Of a stretch of 64,000 nucleotides of DNA, positions 60,084-64,000 are shown piece after piece. A program made the position numbers and the translations under genes. Position 1 is the stretch's first letter; the number at the start of each line of letters is the position of its first letter. The notes beneath the pieces were generated by a model. That model saw nothing but the letters and a program-made list of their open reading frames with translations, did no database searches and was not told where the DNA came from. This DNA comes from Methylobacterium brachiatum (GTDB lineage Bacteria > Pseudomonadota > Alphaproteobacteria > Rhizobiales > Beijerinckiaceae), in contig NZ_JAJALK010000003.1 in assembly GCF_020523825.1 (NCBI RefSeq), positions 372,001-436,000 on the forward strand, written 5' to 3'.

Positions 60084-60943
60084 ACCTCTTCATCTTCGGG
60101 CTCGGCTTCACCGGCCGCCGCTTCGCCGAGCGGGCGCGCGACCGCTTCCAGACCGTGCGGGCGACCGTCACCGATCCGGCGGCCGCGGCGCGCATCGCCG
60201 CCGAGACCGGCTTCACCATGCGGGGCTTCGGCCCGGAGGCCGACGATGCCCGCATCGCGGAGGATCTCGCCGACACCGACGCGCTCCTCGTCTCGGCGCC
60301 GCCCTCCGAGCAGGGCGACCCGGTGCTGCGGCGCTACGAAGAAGCGATTGCGGCGAGCCGGATCGGCTGGATCGGCTACCTCTCGACCATCGGCGTCTAC
60401 GGCGACCAGGGCGGGGCCTGGATCGACGAGACAACGCCCCCCGCGCCGCGCAGCGCCCGATCCCGGATCCGGCTCGACGCCGAGGCGGCCTGGTTCGAGC
60501 TCGGTGCGCGCACCGGAAAGGCCGTGCAGGTGTTCAGGCTGGCGGGCATCTACGGCCCCGGGCGCAACCCGATCGTGAAGCTGCGCGAGGGCCGCTCACA
60601 GCGCATCGTGAAGGCCGGACAGGTCTTCAACAGGATCCATGTCGACGACATCGCGACGACGCTGCTGGCCTCGCTGGACCGTCCCCGTCCGGGCGCGGTC
60701 TACAACGTCACCGACGACGAGCCGGCCCCGCCGCAGGTCGTCACCGAGCACGCCGCCGCGCTGACCGGCCTGCCGCTGCCGCCCGAGATCGACTTCGAGA
60801 CCGCCGACCTGTCGCCGATGGCGCGCAGCTTCTACGGCGAGAACAAGCGGGTTCGGAACCGGCTGATCCGGGACGAGCTCGGCGTCGCGCTCGCCTACCC
60901 GACCTACCGCGAGGGCCTCGCCGCGCTGAAGGACGAGGCCTGA
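60080..60943 (+). CDS. NAD-dependent epimerase/dehydratase family protein (SDR)
   Basis: A 287-residue extended-SDR protein: NLFIFGLGFTGRRFAERARD (Rossmann loop), SAPPSEQGDP, YLSTIGVYGDQGGAWIDETT, FRLAGIYGPGRNPIVKLREG, RIHVDDIATTLLASLDRPRP. It resembles the YeeZ/SDR_a-like group that is commonly encoded next to queG in Rhizobiales. It overlaps queG by 4 bp (ATGA) and its stop directly abuts the stop of znuB on the other strand inside the palindrome GCCTGATCAGGC (60938-60949). Substrate unknown. Confidence 0.88.
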   Translation: MNLFIFGLGFTGRRFAERARDRFQTVRATVTDPAAAARIAAETGFTMRGFGPEADDARIAEDLADTDALLVSAPPSEQGDPVLRRYEEAIAASRIGWIGYLSTIGVYGDQGGAWIDETTPPAPRSARSRIRLDAEAAWFELGARTGKAVQVFRLAGIYGPGRNPIVKLREGRSQRIVKAGQVFNRIHVDDIATTLLASLDRPRPGAVYNVTDDEPAPPQVVTEHAAALTGLPLPPEIDFETADLSPMARSFYGENKRVRNRLIRDELGVALAYPTYREGLAALKDEA

Positions 60944-61819
60944 TCAGGCTTCGAGGTGGCGCGGCCGGATCAGGCGGCGGAGCAGGCCGCCGCGCGGCCC
61001 GGCCAGCATCGAGACGAGGTAGAGCGCTCCGGCGGCCAGCACGATGGCCGGGCCGCTCGGCAGATCGAGCTGGTAGGACAGGCTGAGCCCCGACACGCTC
61101 GCCACCGCGGCGATCAGCATCGAGATCGGGATCAGGCCGCCGAGATCGCGCGCCCAGAACCGGGCGGCCACCGCCGGCAGCAGCATCAGCCCGACCGCCA
61201 GCAGGGTCCCGAGCGCCTGGAACCCGCCGACGAGATTGATCACTACCAAAGCCAGGAAGGCGAGATGCACCGGTCCGCCGCTGCGGCTGACCGTGCGCAG
61301 GAACAGCGGATCGACGCATTCCATCACCAGCGGCCGGTAGATCGCGGCGAGCGCGACCAGCGTCAGCGTGCTGATGCCGCCGAGCAGGATCAGGGCGGCG
61401 TCGTCCAGCGCCAGGACCGAGCCGAACAGGAAATGCATCAGGTCGATCTGCGAGCCGCGCAACGACACCAGCAGGACGCCCCCGGCCAGCGAGATCAGGT
61501 AGAAGGCCGCGAGGTTGGCATCCTCGCGCACCACCGTCGCCCGGGTGACGGCGCCGGCGAGCAACGCCACCGCAAGGCCGGCCACAAGCCCGCCGACGGT
61601 CATGGCCGGCAGCGACAGGCCGGCCACCAGGAATCCCGCCGCGGCGCCGGGCAGGATCGCGTGGCTCATCGCGTCGCTCATCAGGCTCATGCGGCGCAAA
61701 GTCAGGAACACCCCGACCGGTGGCGCGGAGACCGACAGGGCGAGGCAGCCCGCCAGCGCCCGGCGCATGAACCCGAACTCGACGAACGGCGCGAGAATCG
61801 GCCCGAACGGATCGATCAC
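60944..61819 (-). CDS. znuB: Zinc ABC transporter permease ZnuB
   Basis: A 291-residue ABC-3 family permease with about eight TM helices for zinc (or manganese) import. GTG 61819 overlaps the znuC stop by 4 bp (GTGA). Seen: FVEFGFMRRALAGCLALSVS, LTLRRMSLMSDAMSHAILPG (family EAA-like region), VNLVGGFQALGTLLAVGLML, LPAVAARFWARDLGGLIPIS. The periplasmic binding protein ZnuA is not in the window. It should be repressed by Zur when zinc is plentiful. Confidence 0.93.
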   Translation of the reverse strand: MIDPFGPILAPFVEFGFMRRALAGCLALSVSAPPVGVFLTLRRMSLMSDAMSHAILPGAAAGFLVAGLSLPAMTVGGLVAGLAVALLAGAVTRATVVREDANLAAFYLISLAGGVLLVSLRGSQIDLMHFLFGSVLALDDAALILLGGISTLTLVALAAIYRPLVMECVDPLFLRTVSRSGGPVHLAFLALVVINLVGGFQALGTLLAVGLMLLPAVAARFWARDLGGLIPISMLIAAVASVSGLSLSYQLDLPSGPAIVLAAGALYLVSMLAGPRGGLLRRLIRPRHLEA

Positions 61820-62622
61820 GCGGCGTCCTCGTGGTGGTGGTGAGTTTCCGGGCCGTGGTCGTGGCCCAGCGCGACGGCCGGCTTCGGACCGACGCAGACC
61901 GCGGCATCCTCGTCCCAGGCTTCGGAGAGATTGCGCGCGCGCGCCAGATTCTCCGGCGTGAGCACCCGCGCGGTCGGCCCCCAGGCCACGGCTTCGCGGG
62001 CGAGCAGGAGTGTCGTCGGAAAATGCTCGCGCACCTGCGTGAGGTCGTGCAGGGCCGCGACGACGGTGCGGCCCTGGCCGTGCCAGAGCCGGATCAGGGC
62101 CAGCAGATCCTCGACGGTGCGGTTGTCGATGCCGGTGAACGGCTCGTCGAGGAGCATCACCGGGCAATCCTGCAGGATCAGCCGGGCGAACAGGGCGCGC
62201 CGGAACTGGCCGCCCGAGAGCGTGCTGATCGGGCGCGCCTCGAAGCCGCCGAGCCCGACCGCGTCGAGGGCCGCCCCGATCTCCGGCCGCCAGCGCTCCA
62301 GGCCACGCCAGGATCCGGCCTTCCGCCACAGGCCCATGCCGGCGAGGTCCATCACGCTCAGCGGGAAGCTGCGATCGATCTCGTCGGCCTGCGGCATGTA
62401 GGCGAGGGCGCCGGAGCGATCGATGTGGCCCTCCAGGCAGCGGATCTCGCCGACCATCCCCTTGAGCAGGGTGGACTTGCCGGCGCCGTTCGGCCCGACT
62501 AGGGCCAGCAGGTCGCCGGCGCGCACGGTCCCGGAGAGGTGGTGGACCGCCGGATGCCGGTCGTAGCCGAGGGTGATGCCGACCAGGCGGATCGAGTCTC
62601 GTGTGGCGGGCCGGATGCTCAT
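61816..62622 (-). CDS. znuC: Zinc ABC transporter ATP-binding protein ZnuC
   Basis: A 268-residue ATPase: Walker A LVGPNGAGKSTLLKGMVGEI, signature STLSGGQFRRALFARLILQD, Walker B PVMLLDEPFTGIDNRT, H-loop VVAALHDLTQ. The C-terminus is His-rich (GHDHGPETHHHHEDAA), typical of zinc-handling versions. It overlaps the small upstream gene by 4 bp and znuB downstream by 4 bp, so all three are coupled in one leftward operon driven from the Zur-box region. Confidence 0.95.
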   Translation of the reverse strand: MSIRPATRDSIRLVGITLGYDRHPAVHHLSGTVRAGDLLALVGPNGAGKSTLLKGMVGEIRCLEGHIDRSGALAYMPQADEIDRSFPLSVMDLAGMGLWRKAGSWRGLERWRPEIGAALDAVGLGGFEARPISTLSGGQFRRALFARLILQDCPVMLLDEPFTGIDNRTVEDLLALIRLWHGQGRTVVAALHDLTQVREHFPTTLLLAREAVAWGPTARVLTPENLARARNLSEAWDEDAAVCVGPKPAVALGHDHGPETHHHHEDAA

Positions 62623-62753
62623 GCCGCGAGCGCCCAGGCGATCACGAGCCAGACCAGGGTGGAGAGCACCACGGCGAGGGCGAGGCGCGGGCCGATCCCG
62701 CTGCGGAACAGGGATCGTGGGGCCGCTCGGCGTGGGGTGGCGATGGTCGGCAA
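62619..62753 (-). CDS. Putative 44-aa single-TM protein at the head of the znu operon
   Basis: A frame ending in ATGA overlap with znuC (stop 62619-62621). From TTG 62753 it reads MPTIATPRRAAPRSLFRSGI and then one hydrophobic helix (LALAVVLSTLVWLVIAWALA). The overlap and the basic-then-hydrophobic profile suggest it is real. The start is uncertain because there is no ATG nearby in frame. Possible accessory peptide of the transporter. Confidence 0.5.
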   Translation of the reverse strand: MPTIATPRRAAPRSLFRSGIGPRLALAVVLSTLVWLVIAWALAA

Positions 62754-62821
62754 GACGTCCTCGTCGCGCGCTCGGGCCGGCGCGGGGACCGTTCGGCTAC
62801 TGGTGCGGTCCGGGGCGGCAG

Positions 62822-62836
62822 TGATACACTGTAACA
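62822..62836. promoter_or_regulatory. Zur box between zur and the znu operon
   Basis: TGATACACTGTAACA, an inverted repeat (TGTTACA-G-TGTATCA on the opposite strand, six of seven arm positions paired) resembling alphaproteobacterial Zur boxes. It lies 40 bp before the zur start and about 70 bp before the znu operon. Zur with zinc would repress both directions. Confidence 0.75.
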
Positions 62837-62876
62837 AACCCGCTGGACAACCGGCGGATTTGCGGTTGGAGCGAAC

Positions 62877-63362
62877 ATGCACCGTCACGAGGGCCACGAC
62901 GCGTGCCACGGCGATGTCGCCGACATGCTCGCGCGGGCGGAGGCCGTCTGCCGCGAGCGCGGACTGCAATTTACGCCCCTGCGCCGGGAGGTGATGGAGG
63001 CGGTGGCCGAGGCCGGCAAGGCGCAGGGCGCCTACGACATTGCCGAGAAACTCAGCGCACCGGGCAAGCGCGTGGCGCCGGTCTCGGTGTACCGCGCCCT
63101 CGATTTCCTGATGCAGCAGGGTCTGGTCCACCGGATCGCGAGCCGCAACGCCTTCATCCCCTGCGCCCATGGGCATGCTCCGGGGGAGGGCGTGGTGTTC
63201 CTGATCTGCCGCACCTGCGGCGGCGTGGACGAAGCCTCCTCGGAGATGCTGGAGGACGGTCTCGACCGCACCCTGAAGCGGGCGGGCTTCACGCCGGCCC
63301 ACAGCATCCTCGAAGTCGAGGGCGATTGCGGCGCCTGCCGGGAGCGGCAGCAGGCCGGCTGA
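62877..63362 (+). CDS. zur: Zinc uptake regulator Zur (Fur family)
   Basis: A 161-residue Fur-family repressor with an N-terminal His-rich start (MHRHEGHDACHGDVADMLAR). The DNA-binding domain reads RERGLQFTPLRREVMEAVAE, GAYDIAEKLSAPGKRVAPVS, VYRALDFLMQQGLVHRIASR. The zinc site is in NAFIPCAHGHAPGEGVVFLI, CRTCGGVDEA and a second Cys pair CGAC near the C-terminus (VEGDCGACRERQQ), a structural zinc arrangement seen in Zur. Location opposite znuC and the box at 62822-62836 support Zur and not Fur. Its stop abuts the neighbouring stop within CTGACGCGTCAG (63359-63370). Confidence 0.94.
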   Translation: MHRHEGHDACHGDVADMLARAEAVCRERGLQFTPLRREVMEAVAEAGKAQGAYDIAEKLSAPGKRVAPVSVYRALDFLMQQGLVHRIASRNAFIPCAHGHAPGEGVVFLICRTCGGVDEASSEMLEDGLDRTLKRAGFTPAHSILEVEGDCGACRERQQAG

Positions 63363-63366
63363 CGCG

Positions 63367-64000
63367 TCAGCGCGCGTTCTTGTAGGCCCGGCGCGACACG
63401 ATCGTGAGCAGCATGATCTGGATGTCGAACCAGATCGACCAATTGTCGATGTAGTGCAGGTCGCAGGCGACGCGCCGCTCCATATCGAGGTCCGTCAGGG
63501 TCTCGCCGCGATAGCCGTTGACCTGCGCCCAGCCGGTGATGCCGGGGCGGACGTTGTGCCGCCGCGCGTAGAGCGCGATCCGCCGCTCGAAGCTTCGATC
63601 ATGCGCCAGGGCGTGCGGCCGGGGACCGACCAGCGACATCTCGCCCCGCAGGACGTTGAGGAGCTGCGGCAGCTCGTCGAGATTCGTCCGCCGCAGGATC
63701 GCGCCGACCTGGGTGATGCGGCTGTCGTTGCGGGTCGCCTGCTTGAACACCGCGCTGGCATCCGCCCGCATCGACCGGAACTTGAACACGCCGAAGGGCT
63801 GCTGATTGAAGCCGTAGCGCTTCTGCCGGAAGAAGACCGGGCCCGGACTGTCGAGCTTGATCGCCACGGCGATCGCCGCGAGCAGCGGCGACAAGGAGAC
63901 CAGGGCGATCGCCGCCACGACCAAATCGAGGGCGCGCTTCAGCACGATCTCGGCGATGTTGAGCGGCCGGCGGCCGATATTGATGCCGGAGACGCCACCG
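63367..64000 (-). CDS. Polyprenyl glycosylphosphotransferase (sugar transferase), C-terminal part
   Basis: The catalytic end of a WcaJ/PssY/ExoY-type priming transferase that moves a sugar-1-phosphate onto undecaprenyl phosphate for polysaccharide synthesis. Seen: KRALDLVVAAIALVSLSPLL (anchoring helix), IKLDSPGPVFFRQKRYGFNQ, FKFRSMRADASA, RLTQVGAILRRTNLDELPQL-like TRNDSRITQVGAILRRTNLD, LLNVLRGEMSLVGPRPHALA, RPGITGWAQVNGYRGETLTD. The frame continues past 63945 through GINIGRRPLNIAEIVLKRAL and off the window edge, so the real protein is longer, likely with further TM helices and a CoA-binding-like domain. It would depend on the UppP-recycled lipid pool. Confidence 0.9.
   Translation of the reverse strand, partial: GGVSGINIGRRPLNIAEIVLKRALDLVVAAIALVSLSPLLAAIAVAIKLDSPGPVFFRQKRYGFNQQPFGVFKFRSMRADASAVFKQATRNDSRITQVGAILRRTNLDELPQLLNVLRGEMSLVGPRPHALAHDRSFERRIALYARRHNVRPGITGWAQVNGYRGETLTDLDMERRVACDLHYIDNWSIWFDIQIMLLTIVSRRAYKNAR

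Noticed and set aside
59483..60943. Longer rightward frame for the epimerase gene starting inside queG
   Set aside because: The Rossmann N-terminus begins exactly at ATG 60080, and the upstream part is a shadow of queG.
1..64000. CRISPR arrays, rRNA and tRNA genes
   Set aside because: No regularly spaced repeats, rRNA segments or tRNA-like cloverleaf sequences were noticed, including at the island ends.

Overview
The window is GC-rich alphaproteobacterial chromosome, most likely from a Methylobacterium or close relative. This rests on the roughly 70% GC coding sequence and on the flanking genes: methylmalonyl-CoA mutase small subunit, a fused PP2C phosphatase/Ser-Thr kinase, UppP, QueG, and a divergent znuCB/zur locus. 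The assignment comes from gene content and style, not from a database match.

The main feature is a genomic island of about 49.85 kb (710-50562) inserted inside comM (yifB). The first 213 codons of comM lie at 69-707 and the rest at 50561-51460. Joining the halves at a shared CT dinucleotide (708-709 and 50561-50562) restores an in-frame protein of about 512 residues. The insertion falls just before the Walker A motif. A large serine recombinase (767-2539) starts about 60 bp inside the left end. The two inner ends rebuild a near-palindromic attP-like site around the CT core.

Left third of the island (about 2.8-20.4 kb), rich in conflict and mobility genes: a perfect 52-bp palindrome, a HEPN-like protein, two more serine recombinases (one fused to a transposase-like tail, one lacking the catalytic serine), a soluble FtsH-like AAA/M41 protein, and an operon encoding an MBL-fold hydrolase, an E2-E1 fusion and a JAB peptidase (ubiquitin-like conjugation). 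Next come a patatin phospholipase broken by one in-frame TGA, a SLATT membrane protein, a KfrA-like DNA-binding protein and a PD-(D/E)XK-like protein.

Middle of the island (about 20.6-42.1 kb), export and envelope cargo: two EmrAB-type pumps each with a divergent TetR gene (one also has a NodT-type outer-membrane channel), a DUF2955/HlyD pair, several small secreted proteins including a phospholipase A2-like one, a lipoprotein patatin, and an SDR-TetR-SDR-MBL cluster whose promoter carries an inverted repeat between its -35 and -10 elements.

Right end of the island (about 42.5-50.3 kb): a compact same-strand TIR / DUF2235 lipase-like / OLD-type ATPase-Toprim trio, the best candidate here for an undescribed defence system. 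After it come a 58-residue membrane protein, NhaA, and a methyltransferase/Rrf2 pair.

The right chromosomal flank (51.46-64 kb) is ordinary core genome: phosphatase-kinase fusion, a MITE/REP-like inverted repeat, GST, two small exported proteins, mutA, uppP, a second GST, queG (apparent CTG start), an NAD-dependent epimerase, znuBC with a small membrane peptide, a Zur box, zur, and the 3' part of a sugar-transferase gene that runs off the window.
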